From Fibrobacterota bacterium (GTDB lineage Bacteria; Fibrobacterota; Chitinivibrionia; Chitinivibrionales; Chitinispirillaceae): DNA of 64,000 nt. The translations under genes and the position numbers were made by a program. Below are positions 26,258 through 35,702 of the stretch, in pieces. The stretch is taken from contig JAEWVR010000030.1 in NCBI GenBank assembly GCA_023459055.1, positions 26,495 through 90,494 of the forward strand, in the 5' to 3' direction. Numbering within the stretch: position 1 is the first letter of the stretch; each line of letters begins with the position of its first letter. A model generated the notes under the pieces. That model was not told where the DNA came from and made no database searches. It saw only the letters and a list, made by a program, of their open reading frames with translations.

Positions 26258-28372
26258 CTATGTCTGACTTTTAGAACTGGATTTCAGAAATCGTTGAATA
26301 TCCCCTGCACGTCGAAATAAAACAACAATATTATATACTAATAATAGTGCCAGAGTGAGATAAAAATCTACACCAATCGAATTATCATCAGAACGTCTTA
26401 TCAAAAACAGGTACCCTGAGTAAACAAGACTGGTTATTGAAAGCAGAAGTATTGATGATACTGATGATTTTTTGGGATTTAGAAACCGTGATGAGCCAGG
26501 AACCAGTATATCAATCAGCATTTCACGGAAAAACCGGATTTTTGCATACCTGCCTGTTATACTCAGCCTGATTTTGTCGAGTTTTTTGTCTGTCGTAATA
26601 TATGCAATCTGTCTGTCGCATGAACAACAAAGAATACCATGGGCGCATTTCTTACAACTGATTCTCCCGCAATACTTACATTCAAAAAGTTTCTTTATAC
26701 GGGATGGTGCTTTGAAAATGGAAACCAGAAGCAACGTAACAAAAATCAGTATAAATACTATAAATGATACCATCGCATTAAAACCAATAAATGATGTCCC
26801 CCAACGCTCATTTGCTACCTGCCAACTTCCATTGTTTCGGGAAAAAACGTGCTTCCAGAAATATGAAGCAGTATAGTCCGGAATCATCAGTTTGCGTATT
26901 GATGGCCAATTGTCAGAGAATAACATATCATTCTGATGTATGAACGTATTTACTGTATGATTATCTTCTTTTGCGGCTTTATCTATATGTTCTGTACCTG
27001 GAAGAGTCTGTTTCTGCATCAGGTAACACTGGCCGAGATTAAAGTGCGCACTTACATCCCGGTCTGGTAGCGAGATCGCATTCTGGAAATATTCATTAGC
27101 TTTTTCATAATCGCCCTTTTGAAAAGCAATGTTTCCTGCCATCACTGTGATCACCGGATCGTTATTCTTTAATGCCAGCGCTTTGTTGATCATTTGCTGT
27201 GCAAATGCAAAATCACCCTTTTTATAACTTGCAATTGCAATTGCAGAAATAAAATAAGGATTATCTTTATTACTGGAATACTTTAAAGTCAGTTTATTTA
27301 AAAAATCATCTGTCACACCATCAGAAATACTTTTTTTAAGCATTACAATTGAACCTTCAGGATCTTTAATGCTGTCACTCATCACTCTGATTCTTGTATC
27401 CAATGGCGACAGAATCAAAATGAGAATCGCGACCACAAGAACGGATTTATCTTTTTTGTCAACATGCGGCCATACCAGTATTGATGTCAGCCAAAAAAAA
27501 ACGTTCACACCAAAGAATAGTGTTGAGATAACGATCAGTGATGCAAGAATTGTTCGTAAAGTTGACGAAACAGAGAGAGGGTACAGATCTGAGACATGAT
27601 GCACCGCAAATGGCAGGTACTTAATTGCTATCAGTGTGAAGAGGGTGAATAGCAGCACGGTAAAAAATGTATGAATCCAGAAGTAATTATCTGAAAAGAA
27701 GTTTGTCTGACTGCTCCATGATCTGCCGATCGTTGAAAAATAGGCGAACAATGCGCTTTTCATTCCGTCAATGTCACCTGGACATGATTGGACAAACCTG
27801 CGCTTTAATGACCAGGTCTGGTTGGGATCGAATTTTTCAATCCAGCTGTATAAATGGTTTGTCACCTGAATGTTTTTCTGATCTGCATAGTATTTTGTAA
27901 GATGCTTGAGTTGAAGACTTACAACAGTGGATGCATTTGCACCGGAGCTTATTAATTGTTTGTAAAGAGATATCATTGCCGAGTCGGCAAAGTTGGCGAA
28001 TTCATAACGGGTGAACTCAACAAAAAGAAGCCATGTCGTACCCGGGGCGTTTTGTGCTCTGTTAATTGCAAGTCTGAAAAGTGAATCTGATGCAGATGGG
28101 TTATTATCAGATAGAAGTAATCCTTTAATAAGGAAAATCCACGCGTTGGGTTGAATTGCAAAATCAAGACGTGAGAGAATCTGCTCTTTTTTTGTGTTGT
28201 CAATCGGGATTATTTGAGTGGTACTCTCAATTGACTGCTGAGCAAACGTCTGATTTCGTACCTTGAGTGCAGAATCGATTGCACTAAACAAATAGTTATC
28301 CTCAGTGGCACCAAAGGAAAAAGAGAAAAGCACTAACATTATCAGTATATGGAAGTGTATTTTGTTAGTCAC
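26258..28372 (-). CDS. Polytopic membrane protein with TPR repeats and a zinc ribbon
   Basis: A 704-residue protein. It has an N-terminal signal or anchor (about 5-23), an extracytoplasmic helical region to about 220, then membrane segments near 225-255, 270-300, 306-325, 525-555, 635-660 and 667-690. Between them, about 370-470 holds TPR units (AFAQQMINKALALKNNDP; GDYEKANEYFQNAI). A double zinc ribbon CKYCG...CKKC...CCSC follows at about 564-587. It looks like a scaffold that links an outside sensor region with cytoplasmic partners. It is the first gene ahead of the PATAN, MglA-like and Roadblock genes. Confidence 0.75.
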   Translation of the reverse strand: MTNKIHFHILIMLVLFSFSFGATEDNYLFSAIDSALKVRNQTFAQQSIESTTQIIPIDNTKKEQILSRLDFAIQPNAWIFLIKGLLLSDNNPSASDSLFRLAINRAQNAPGTTWLLFVEFTRYEFANFADSAMISLYKQLISSGANASTVVSLQLKHLTKYYADQKNIQVTNHLYSWIEKFDPNQTWSLKRRFVQSCPGDIDGMKSALFAYFSTIGRSWSSQTNFFSDNYFWIHTFFTVLLFTLFTLIAIKYLPFAVHHVSDLYPLSVSSTLRTILASLIVISTLFFGVNVFFWLTSILVWPHVDKKDKSVLVVAILILILSPLDTRIRVMSDSIKDPEGSIVMLKKSISDGVTDDFLNKLTLKYSSNKDNPYFISAIAIASYKKGDFAFAQQMINKALALKNNDPVITVMAGNIAFQKGDYEKANEYFQNAISLPDRDVSAHFNLGQCYLMQKQTLPGTEHIDKAAKEDNHTVNTFIHQNDMLFSDNWPSIRKLMIPDYTASYFWKHVFSRNNGSWQVANERWGTSFIGFNAMVSFIVFILIFVTLLLVSIFKAPSRIKKLFECKYCGRISCKKCAHGILCCSCDRQIAYITTDKKLDKIRLSITGRYAKIRFFREMLIDILVPGSSRFLNPKKSSVSSILLLSITSLVYSGYLFLIRRSDDNSIGVDFYLTLALLLVYNIVVLFRRAGDIQRFLKSSSKSQT

Positions 28373-28685
28373 AACTTAAATCTCTTGGTAAAAGTTTCAA
28401 TAAACAAAATCTTATAATGATTTTCCATTCAAATCAATCGAAATTCAATTATTTAGGAAAAAATCACAACGCAGGAGCAAGTAAGGCGACAAATTATAAA
28501 CCAATGCCTCAGCAATGTATAGGACTAACTCTTTTTACTGCAAACTACAGGATTAAATATCAATATAAAATTTTATTCAACCTGCTATTTAACAATAGAT
28601 TATGACAGCAACAAAAAGCAATAGCAGAAGTAAAAAAGTGAATGAAGATCAACTATAAAGCAGGGTGGAATACACCCTGCACTAA
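28373..28685. other. Intergenic region of 313 bp
   Basis: No credible gene is seen; a 62-codon open frame on the plus strand lacks a ribosome site and a recognisable product. The right part holds the terminator of rpsT, and the left part must hold the promoter of the TPR membrane-protein gene. Confidence 0.5.
28660..28680 (-). terminator. rpsT terminator
   Basis: GCAGGGTG and CACCCTGC form a perfect 8-bp stem with a 5-base loop, starting 5 bases past the rpsT stop codon. Read leftward it is followed by TTTATAGTT, a moderate U-rich tail. Confidence 0.75.
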
Positions 28686-28943
28686 TTATTTTTCGAGCTT
28701 GTTTACAATCTGTGCAAGCTTTGATTTCTTATTGGCAGCATTGTTCCTATGGATTAAACCGGTTTTAACACTCTTATCGAGCACGGAAACAGCTTCACTC
28801 AGCGCTTTTGTTGCAGATTCTTTGTCTTTTGCGCTTGCAACATCTTTTATTGCTGTTTTAATCCTGGAACGGCCCTGACGGTTTACGAGATTTGCCGCTT
28901 TACTTGTACGAGCACGTTTTTCTACCGACTTATGCCGTTGCAT
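28686..28943 (-). CDS. rpsT: 30S ribosomal protein S20
   Basis: An 85-residue, strongly basic helical protein starting MQRHKSVEKRARTSKAANLVNRQGRSR (described by its ends), with the S20 pattern of Lys/Arg-rich helices that bind 16S rRNA helices near the 5' domain, and AVSVLDKSVKTGLIHRNNAANKKSKL near the end. Length is usual. A terminator follows directly. It lies downstream of obgE on the same strand. Confidence 0.95.
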   Translation of the reverse strand: MQRHKSVEKRARTSKAANLVNRQGRSRIKTAIKDVASAKDKESATKALSEAVSVLDKSVKTGLIHRNNAANKKSKLAQIVNKLEK

Positions 28944-29111
28944 GTAATAGATCTCCTTAATACTAGGTTAATACTCTGGTTAAACCAGATGTGAATTCAA
29001 TATGTAAAGTTCTACAATATATATCAGATTTTAAATCAATGCAACAGTATTTGTTAAAAAAAGTTGCAATCCAGTGCATTATTCTTCCTCTGAATTACTA
29101 TGTCCCGTTAA

Positions 29112-30113
29112 TTAATAGTCCACAAATTCGCTTTCTTCAATGTTCTTGTTTTCCTGGACAACCTCATATATTCTTTGCAAAACATCATTAACGCCATCAC
29201 CGGTAACTGCCGACATTGTCATCCAGCCATCAGGTACTACAACAGGCATTTCTTCTGTAATTAAATCTTTTTTGGTAAGAATGAATATCTTTGGTTTATT
29301 TGCCAGATTCTCGCTGTACTGTGTTAACTCATTAAGGAGTACATCTGCGTCATTGAGTGGATTCTCTGATGATGCCTCAACCATTATCGCAAGTGCTTTT
29401 GTCCTTTCTATATGACGCAGGAAACGGATGCCAAGACCTTTACCCTGATGACAGTTTTCAATCAGACCGGGAATATCGGCGACAACAAACGAATCGTATC
29501 CCTGTTTCATTCTGACAATACCCAGGTGCGGTTCCTTTGTTGTAAAGGGGTAATCAGCAATTTTGGGGCGTGCTGCTGAAATACGCGATAAAAACGTAGA
29601 TTTCCCTGCATTAGGGCGTCCTACCAGGCCTACATCGGCAAGCACTTTCAGTACAAGACGTAACTGTTTTTCCTCACCGGGTTTTCCAGGTTCACACTGG
29701 TCCGGATTTGGATTTTTACGGGTCACAAGAGCCGCATTTCCACGTCCTCCACGTCCACCCTTTGCTACGAGAATCTTCGCACCGTTATCAAGACAGTCTA
29801 CAACGATCTCCTTTGTAAGATCATCGTGAATTACTGTTCCAAGCGGGATGGGAATCAGGATATCCTCTCCACTTTTCCCGGTCATGTTTTTGCCCTTTCC
29901 ATGCGCGCCACGCTCAGCTTTATAGTTCTGACGATATGCGATATCCTGAAGCGTGTGAATATTTGATGATCCAACAAGGTAGATATGTCCACCTCTTCCA
30001 CCATCCCCGCCATCAGGCCCGCCTTTGGGTATGTACTTGAGACGCTCATACGAGTGACACCCGTTGCCGCCATCACCTGCTTTGACCTGGATCTTTGTTT
30101 CATCTATAAACAT
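29112..30113 (-). CDS. obgE: Obg family GTPase
   Basis: A 333-residue ribosome-associated GTPase that acts in 50S maturation and growth control. The glycine-rich Obg fold fills residues 1-157 (GGPDGGDGGRGG; GKGGRGGRGN). The GTPase domain has GRPNAGKS (165-172), DIPG (213-216) and TKKD (280-283) for the base-binding motif usually written NKxD. There is no long C-terminal extension. It is not next to rplU-rpmA, its usual neighbours. Confidence 0.95.
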   Translation of the reverse strand: MFIDETKIQVKAGDGGNGCHSYERLKYIPKGGPDGGDGGRGGHIYLVGSSNIHTLQDIAYRQNYKAERGAHGKGKNMTGKSGEDILIPIPLGTVIHDDLTKEIVVDCLDNGAKILVAKGGRGGRGNAALVTRKNPNPDQCEPGKPGEEKQLRLVLKVLADVGLVGRPNAGKSTFLSRISAARPKIADYPFTTKEPHLGIVRMKQGYDSFVVADIPGLIENCHQGKGLGIRFLRHIERTKALAIMVEASSENPLNDADVLLNELTQYSENLANKPKIFILTKKDLITEEMPVVVPDGWMTMSAVTGDGVNDVLQRIYEVVQENKNIEESEFVDY

Positions 30114-30204
30114 TTACGCTTTTCTTTCATCTTATTATATACATTGCACGTGATAGATCGGAACTTTCCCAAACATCACCAGAAATCACCAAAAAAATCT
30201 ACTA

Positions 30205-30462
30205 CTATGTACTGGTAGAACTACCCGATTTGCCTGGTGACGAACTGTCAGAGCGGGCACTCTGCTTGTATTTTTCAGACCGGTAATCAGTAATGTAAAA
30301 TCCGCTGCCCTTGAACAGAAATCCCGCGCCAGGTGAAAATAACCTCTTTACAGTGCCATCACAATCCTCTTTAGGACAATTTTTCAGTGGTTCTGCACTA
30401 ATACTCTGATATTCCTCAAAAATATGACCACACTTTTGACATTCATATTCATACGTAGGCAT
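30205..30462 (-). CDS. FmdB-type zinc-ribbon protein
   Basis: An 85-residue protein beginning MPTYEYECQKCGHIFEEYQS, the signature of the FmdB/putative regulatory zinc-ribbon family, with a second Cys pair (NCPKEDC). The end is Ser/Gly-rich and disordered. AAGGAG lies 9 bases before the chosen ATG; an ORF start 33 codons upstream has no conserved sequence. FmdB was named for control of amidase or formamidase genes, but the family is widespread and its role is uncertain. Confidence 0.88.
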   Translation of the reverse strand: MPTYEYECQKCGHIFEEYQSISAEPLKNCPKEDCDGTVKRLFSPGAGFLFKGSGFYITDYRSEKYKQSARSDSSSPGKSGSSTST

Positions 30463-30671
30463 AATCAAAAACTCCTTGTTGCAAATCTTTCGGGCTACAG
30501 GCTCAACAGTTTTAAACATTTGATTGGTGAAGCCCCATCTTTTGCTGGGTGCAAAATACAATTATTACTATTGAAAGGCAATAGAATAATAACAGTGAAA
30601 ATTAGCATCCGTGGTTACAAGCGTCTTGATACTCAGAGGTATGACGACATCGAATTATTACTAATAAAGTA

Positions 30672-31958
30672 CTACGGCTTTCTGATCACCTTTCCATATA
30701 AATCATAATCTCCACAACCGATTATCTGCACCGGAATAATTGTTCCGATATCTGCATTACCTTCGGTGATAAGTACTTTCCCATCAACTTCAGGAGCATC
30801 GTGACGTGAGCGGGCTTCATAATTAAAATCCGGATCCTCAGCTACTCTGTCAATAATTACATCTATTGTTTTGCCTACTTTCGCTTCCATCAGTTCTCGG
30901 CTGATATCCCGCTGAATAAGCATTAACTCTTCACACCTGCGTGTCGCAGTGGCTGCCTTCGGACGTGGCCGCATCCCAAATGCTTTTGTACCCTCTTCGG
31001 CAGAGTAGGGGAATACACCTAATTTGTCAAAACGGGCATGTTCAACAAATCGCTGAAGCTCCATGAAATCTTTTTCCGTCTCGCCGGGGAATCCTAAAAT
31101 AAAAGCACTGCGAATGGCGGCATCAGGTACGATTGATCGTATGTTGTCAAGAAGTGCATGAATGTCTTTTCCCGTTGTCGGCCGGTTCATGGCTTTCAGT
31201 ACCGGATCTGAAATATGCTGCAGCGGAATGTCGAAATAGGAGCAGAGACGCGATTCGTTTGCAAAAAGAGAAAGTAGTGATTTGTCAACATACTTCGGAT
31301 GCAGATACATCACCCTGATCCATGGGAACTGTGTTTTTGCGAGAAGCTTCTCAAGTAATTTCTGTAGTGTCGAGTTGGTATCCCGGCCATAAAACGATGA
31401 ATCCTGAGCAACGAGTATAAGCTCTTTTGTTCCATTTTCGTAAAGCCATTGCGCTTCTTCAATAATGTCAGTATCCGGTCGGCTGACAAATTTCCCGCGT
31501 ATCGACGGTATTACACAGAAAGTACATCCGTGAGAACAACCTTCTGCGATTTTGAGGTACTGTGATGCAATCGGCTCATCAAGCTTACGCTCAAATGGCT
31601 TCTTGACTTTTGTAGAAAATTTTTCCTTGAAGATATGCTCCCAGTCATTCACGCCGACCCACAGGTCAACTTCAGGGAATTTATCAGCGACCTCTTTTCT
31701 GTATCGTTCTGAAAAACATCCGCTTACAATAAGCGTTGCACACTTCCCACCGTTTTTATAGGAAGCACAATCAAGAATCGACTCAATAGCCTCCTCCTGT
31801 GCTTCTCTAATGAACGAACACGTGTTGACAACGATAATTTCGGCCTCAGAAAAGTCCTCAGTAATCTCGAACCCTGCCGTTTTCAACGAATAAATAATCC
31901 TGTCACCATCAACAAGATTTTTACTGCATCCAAGATTCTGTAAAGCTGCTTTTAGCAT
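30672..31958 (-). CDS. rimO: Ribosomal protein S12 methylthiotransferase RimO
   Basis: A 428-residue radical-SAM enzyme that adds a methylthio group to an Asp of ribosomal protein S12. The N-terminal UPF0004 domain supplies Cys11, Cys47 and Cys81 for the auxiliary 4Fe-4S cluster. The radical-SAM cluster motif CSHGCTFC is at 141-148, followed by IPSIRGKF. A C-terminal TRAM-type domain (about 365-425) completes the usual arrangement. The LQNLGCSKNLVDG start distinguishes RimO from MiaB. Confidence 0.95.
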   Translation of the reverse strand: MLKAALQNLGCSKNLVDGDRIIYSLKTAGFEITEDFSEAEIIVVNTCSFIREAQEEAIESILDCASYKNGGKCATLIVSGCFSERYRKEVADKFPEVDLWVGVNDWEHIFKEKFSTKVKKPFERKLDEPIASQYLKIAEGCSHGCTFCVIPSIRGKFVSRPDTDIIEEAQWLYENGTKELILVAQDSSFYGRDTNSTLQKLLEKLLAKTQFPWIRVMYLHPKYVDKSLLSLFANESRLCSYFDIPLQHISDPVLKAMNRPTTGKDIHALLDNIRSIVPDAAIRSAFILGFPGETEKDFMELQRFVEHARFDKLGVFPYSAEEGTKAFGMRPRPKAATATRRCEELMLIQRDISRELMEAKVGKTIDVIIDRVAEDPDFNYEARSRHDAPEVDGKVLITEGNADIGTIIPVQIIGCGDYDLYGKVIRKP

Positions 31959-31973
31959 ATTCCCCTAAATAAT

Positions 31974-32004
31974 GCGGGCTTTGCATTTATTCTGCAAAGC
32001 CCGC
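31974..32004. terminator. 12-bp stem-loop between SPOR gene and rimO
   Basis: GCGGGCTTTGCA and TGCAAAGCCCGC form a perfect 12-bp stem with a 7-base loop between the minus-strand SPOR gene (which ends at 32037) and rimO. The following U run is weak, so it may be an attenuating or stabilising stem. Confidence 0.65.
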
Positions 32005-32036
32005 GAAAAATGTTTTAAATCAAACTGTTAAAATTG

Positions 32037-32861
32037 TTACCAGCCACTTGTTCCCCAACCGCTGTCTTTATTATCATTATCATTCGCAGGAGGTGTTGCT
32101 GGTGTTGGTGTTGTGGTTGTTCCTGATGACGGTGCTACGGCGGGAGTTGTTGATGTGGTACTACCAGATGCTGGTGTACCTGTACTGCCAGTTGTTGTAC
32201 CCCAATCAGAACTGCTTGATGTCGAAGTTGATGAGCTGGAAGATGGGGCTTCGTAGGAATTATTCTGGTAACTGCTGCCACTGTTTCCAAATGAACCGGC
32301 ATCAAGACCGACATTATCATTCGACTTGTTATCGATCCAGTAGTCATAACCTGATGGTTTCAGGTTGTTTTCAGCAAATTCCCGTGCTGAAGCAACAGTT
32401 GAAAAACCACCGATTCGAAGACGATAATAGGTTCCGCTGAGATCTGGAGTAGGATTTTGAACCTCAGCAATATACGCCGGATAACCAGCTTCTTCAAGTA
32501 TGTTTTTGTTACGTTCTGCAAGAGACGGTGATCTTATGGTGGATACCTGTACAACATATCTGCCATTTGCTGTAAAACCAGCGCCGGATGCAGAACGTGT
32601 TGATGGTCTACCGGAACTTGCACCTGATGGTGTGAATGTTTCAGCTGTGTTCAACTTTTCTTTTTGTGAACCACCCTTGTCGTCCTTGTAAAACTCGTTG
32701 AAGATATCGTCAGATTCATTTGTTTTTGTCTGTGTTGATTGGTTTGATGCCACAGGTGTCTGGGTAAATTTGGTTGTACTGGTCTCCTTTTTTTTATTAC
32801 AACCAGTAAATACCAGTGCTGATACAGCCATACCAACTATTAGGAGTTTTCCCCGAAGCAT
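32037..32861 (-). CDS. SPOR-domain lipoprotein
   Basis: A 274-residue lipoprotein. The signal peptide ends in the lipobox-like VFTGC with Cys at about residue 21. A SPOR domain (about 97-175, NGRYVVQVSTIRS ... YYRLRIGGFSTVASAREFA) should bind peptidoglycan denuded of stem peptides at division sites. The rest, about 190-274, is Ser/Thr/Gly/Pro-rich low complexity. It may help in division or cell-wall attachment. It has its own promoter region; a gap of 233 bp separates it from hisB. Confidence 0.85.
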   Translation of the reverse strand: MLRGKLLIVGMAVSALVFTGCNKKKETSTTKFTQTPVASNQSTQTKTNESDDIFNEFYKDDKGGSQKEKLNTAETFTPSGASSGRPSTRSASGAGFTANGRYVVQVSTIRSPSLAERNKNILEEAGYPAYIAEVQNPTPDLSGTYYRLRIGGFSTVASAREFAENNLKPSGYDYWIDNKSNDNVGLDAGSFGNSGSSYQNNSYEAPSSSSSTSTSSSSDWGTTTGSTGTPASGSTTSTTPAVAPSSGTTTTPTPATPPANDNDNKDSGWGTSGW

Positions 32862-33094
32862 GTTTCCTCCTTGTGAATATTATCCTGTTTTAAAAGTTAC
32901 AGGACTTTTTTCGCTCTGAGTTTTGTAGGTTTTGTCGTCTTGATCAGACAAAACAATAACCATTCTTCCTGCTTTTGACCAAACAGCCAAAAAGAGATAT
33001 AAGAATTACCTGAATATAAAATTTACCACTCGGTTAAACAAATTTCAAATAAAATTATTTATCGTAAATCCGACGGTAATTTGGAATAAAACGG

Positions 33095-33685
33095 TCAGAT
33101 AACACCTTTTGTTGAGGGTATCTGATCTTTTGCACGAGCATTAATCTCAGATGCCTGGCAAAGAGCTTTTCCGAATGCCTTGAAAATTGCTTCGATAGAG
33201 TGATGGCTGTTACGGCCGCGTATAAGATCAACATGCATGGTAACTCTTGCATTGTCAACAAATGCTTTCAGAAAGTCCTCAACCAGATCACAGTCAAAAT
33301 CGTTAATTTTCCGGTCTGTTAAGGTAACATTGTAAACAAGGTTGGGCCTTCCTGCAATGTCCAGCGTGACACGGGCAAGTGATTCATCCATAGGAAGGTA
33401 CATTGTCCCGTATCTGTTGATTCCCTTATTGTCACCAAGTGCCTGTGCAAATGCAGCGCCGAGACTAATACCAATGTCTTCTGCGCTGTGATGAAAATCA
33501 ATGTGCGTATCACCATTACATCTCAGTGTCAGATCGAATAAACCATGTCGTGCAAACAAATTGAGCATATGATCCATGAAACCATTGCCGGATATGATGT
33601 CTGCTTTGCCGCTGCCATCAACATTTATTGCTATGTCAATATCAGTTTCTTTTGTTTTCCGCTGAACTTTTCCACAACGCACCAT
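33095..33685 (-). CDS. hisB: Imidazoleglycerol-phosphate dehydratase HisB
   Basis: A 196-residue manganese enzyme for the sixth step of histidine synthesis. Both diagnostic HHxxE-type motifs are visible: DFHHSAEDIG (His65, His66) and RNSHHSIEAIFKAF. It is the monofunctional form without the N-terminal phosphatase. No other his gene is in the window, so the pathway is scattered. Confidence 0.95.
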   Translation of the reverse strand: MVRCGKVQRKTKETDIDIAINVDGSGKADIISGNGFMDHMLNLFARHGLFDLTLRCNGDTHIDFHHSAEDIGISLGAAFAQALGDNKGINRYGTMYLPMDESLARVTLDIAGRPNLVYNVTLTDRKINDFDCDLVEDFLKAFVDNARVTMHVDLIRGRNSHHSIEAIFKAFGKALCQASEINARAKDQIPSTKGVI

Positions 33686-33737
33686 GACAACTCCTGTTTA
33701 TATATTAAGGATCTATAGTCAATAATACTATCAACTA

Positions 33738-33875
33738 TCACTCGGACTCATAATGTTTACGAATACTGTCTGACAGAGCAATAACTTTTTTCTCTGCTTC
33801 ATTTAGCTCAATAAGAATGTAAAAAAGCAGCCCTATTGATGCAACCAGCATTAGTATCAGAAAAACAGTCCACAT
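33738..33875 (-). CDS. Small single-pass membrane protein (45 residues)
   Basis: A 45-residue open frame in the gap between hisB and tatD. It starts MWTVFLILMLVASIGLLFYI, a clear membrane helix (about 3-22), followed by a charged cytoplasmic-type helix (ELNEAEKKVIALSDSIRKHYESE). An AGGAAGG-like ribosome site lies about 9-11 bases before the ATG. No family is recognised. The strong helix plus charged tail resembles small membrane regulatory proteins, but translation is unproven. Confidence 0.5.
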   Translation of the reverse strand: MWTVFLILMLVASIGLLFYILIELNEAEKKVIALSDSIRKHYESE

Positions 33876-34011
33876 ATGGTTTTACACCTTCCTGATAACA
33901 ATTGCTATCAGAATGCTCAGAATTTTGCGGCAATCAATTATGTTGCCGGAATAATGTACAAAATACAACAAGGTATGATCAATAGCAAAAATCAGACTGC
34001 TATACAATTGG

Positions 34012-34776
34012 TCACTTAATACATACATTGAATAATGTATTGAAATTTATCTTTAAATGCGCCTGCAGCTCATCAGTGGACTTCTTAATAAGTAATGCAG
34101 CTTCTTTGCCGATATACTGCATGTAAAGAGGTGTGTTTGTTTTTCCGCGAAAAGGCACCGGGGCAAGGTAGGGGGTATCGGTTTCAAGCATCAACCTATC
34201 AAGTGGCAGTTTCGGCAGTAACTGCCGGATAGCTGCATTTCGAAAGGTCAGTATTCCGGAAAATGAGATGTAATATCCATTGTCAAGGATTGCTGCGGCT
34301 GCATCAGAGTCACCGGTGAAACAGTGGAAAACTGCTTTTTGACAGCCATTCTTTTTACAGATTTCAGCGGTACTTTTTTCAAATCCGCGTGAATGTATAA
34401 TCACCGGTTTATCCATTCTTTTTGCAATGTCAAGTTGCCGTTCAAAAACCGGAAGCTGCTTTTCAAGTGACGGGTAACGGGTGTTTGTTGTATCGAGCCC
34501 GATCTCTCCAAGCCCTATTATGTTATGTTCATGAAGATCTCGTTCAAGGATAGCATCCCATCCGGATGAAACATCTTCGCAATCAAATGGACTGATTCCT
34601 ACTGCACCATATAAAACAGGGTACTTTACACAATGAATAATAACTTTTTTTGATGTTTCGAGGTCGGTTGCTGTAGAGACAATCGCACCGACAGAGGCAC
34701 TGGCGGCGCTATCGCATAGATTCTGAATATCAATATCTGAATAATCGTAGAGATGAGCGTGTGTATCAATCCACAT
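34012..34776 (-). CDS. tatD: TatD family metal-dependent deoxyribonuclease
   Basis: A 254-residue TIM-barrel hydrolase. It begins MWIDTHAHLYD with the metal-binding HxH and continues with GEIGLD, KPVIIHSRG, VFHCFTG and LMLETDTPYLAP, which carry the rest of the metal and active-site residues. TatD enzymes act as 3'-5' exonucleases in DNA repair or quality control. It follows the RodZ-like gene by 8 bases. Confidence 0.93.
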   Translation of the reverse strand: MWIDTHAHLYDYSDIDIQNLCDSAASASVGAIVSTATDLETSKKVIIHCVKYPVLYGAVGISPFDCEDVSSGWDAILERDLHEHNIIGLGEIGLDTTNTRYPSLEKQLPVFERQLDIAKRMDKPVIIHSRGFEKSTAEICKKNGCQKAVFHCFTGDSDAAAAILDNGYYISFSGILTFRNAAIRQLLPKLPLDRLMLETDTPYLAPVPFRGKTNTPLYMQYIGKEAALLIKKSTDELQAHLKINFNTLFNVCIK

Positions 34777-34784
34777 GTTGTAAA

Positions 34785-35702
34785 CTATAATCGTCCGCTA
34801 AATACAGTTTCCCACTTACTCTTGCTCCATGCAATCGGAGTACCAGTGTTATCAACTTTAAAGTAAACAACGCCATTCCCTCTGATACGCAATGTTTTTC
34901 CATTCAGTGTGTACCTTACAGCAGGATTATTGGCCATGTGTACATTAAAACTGTCATTCGCAACAAACTCGCGCGGTGATGTACTGACAATTGTAGATTT
35001 CCACGATTTCCCGTCCGAGAATATCTGACCCCACACAGAGTCGCTGGTGATCTCAATTTTCAGGCGCATTGGTTTCATTGTTAGTGATGACTCCTCCGTT
35101 TGCGTTGACGCTTTAAGCGTATCTGCTTTCGGGGCTGCTGAAATCAGGGAGTCAGGAAATGCTGAATTGGGAAGAATACTGTCATCAAAAATTGAATCAA
35201 GTGATGACCCAAGCGGCTTTTGAGCTACTGCTGTCGAGTCCGGTCTCTTCTCCGGAATAGTCGTGGTGATCCAACCTTTTTTATTTGCAAGAAAACTGAA
35301 TATTGCCAGGGCAATAATAAGTACAATGGTTATAGCCAGTGTCGGATTGCTCTTCTTTGGCTTTTCCTTGATAGAAATAGTAATCTTGTTGGTTGCATCG
35401 GTCTTAAGCTGTTCATCACCAATTCCGCGTTCTGCATAGAATTTTTTAAGAATTTCCTCAGAATCAAGTGAAAGATACTTTGCAAGTGACCTGAAATACA
35501 CTCTAATGTAAGGATCTGCAGGAAGTGCTTCATACTCACTGGCCTCCAGCGATTTGATATACTTCACATTCAGTTTGAGATCTTTTGCAATTGTCTCAAC
35601 TGTAATCCTGCGGCTGATTCTTTCTTTGCGTATGATGTCACCTACACGTTCTTTGGGCTGCTCAGCCTGAACGCTGTGTTCCGTTTCATTCTTTTCAGAC
35701 AT
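34785..35702 (-). CDS. RodZ-like HTH membrane protein
   Basis: A 305-residue protein with a helix-turn-helix of the HTH_25 type (about 18-85, RRITVETIAKDLKLNVKYIKSLE...YIRVYFRSLAKYL), one membrane segment (about 122-142) and a periplasmic DUF4115-like domain (about 205-300, MRLKIEITSDSVWGQIFSDGK). This is the architecture of RodZ, which links MreB to the elongasome. MreB is not encoded here. Its start overlaps the end of maf by 8 bases. Confidence 0.85.
   Translation of the reverse strand: MSEKNETEHSVQAEQPKERVGDIIRKERISRRITVETIAKDLKLNVKYIKSLEASEYEALPADPYIRVYFRSLAKYLSLDSEEILKKFYAERGIGDEQLKTDATNKITISIKEKPKKSNPTLAITIVLIIALAIFSFLANKKGWITTTIPEKRPDSTAVAQKPLGSSLDSIFDDSILPNSAFPDSLISAAPKADTLKASTQTEESSLTMKPMRLKIEITSDSVWGQIFSDGKSWKSTIVSTSPREFVANDSFNVHMANNPAVRYTLNGKTLRIRGNGVVYFKVDNTGTPIAWSKSKWETVFSGRL

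Noticed and set aside
28417..28605. 62-codon open frame on the plus strand
   Set aside because: No ribosome site, low-complexity basic product, and it lies in an AT-rich intergenic stretch.
32048..32440. 130-codon plus-strand frame opposite the SPOR lipoprotein
   Set aside because: It is an artefact of the Ser/Thr/Gly-rich repeat coding on the minus strand.
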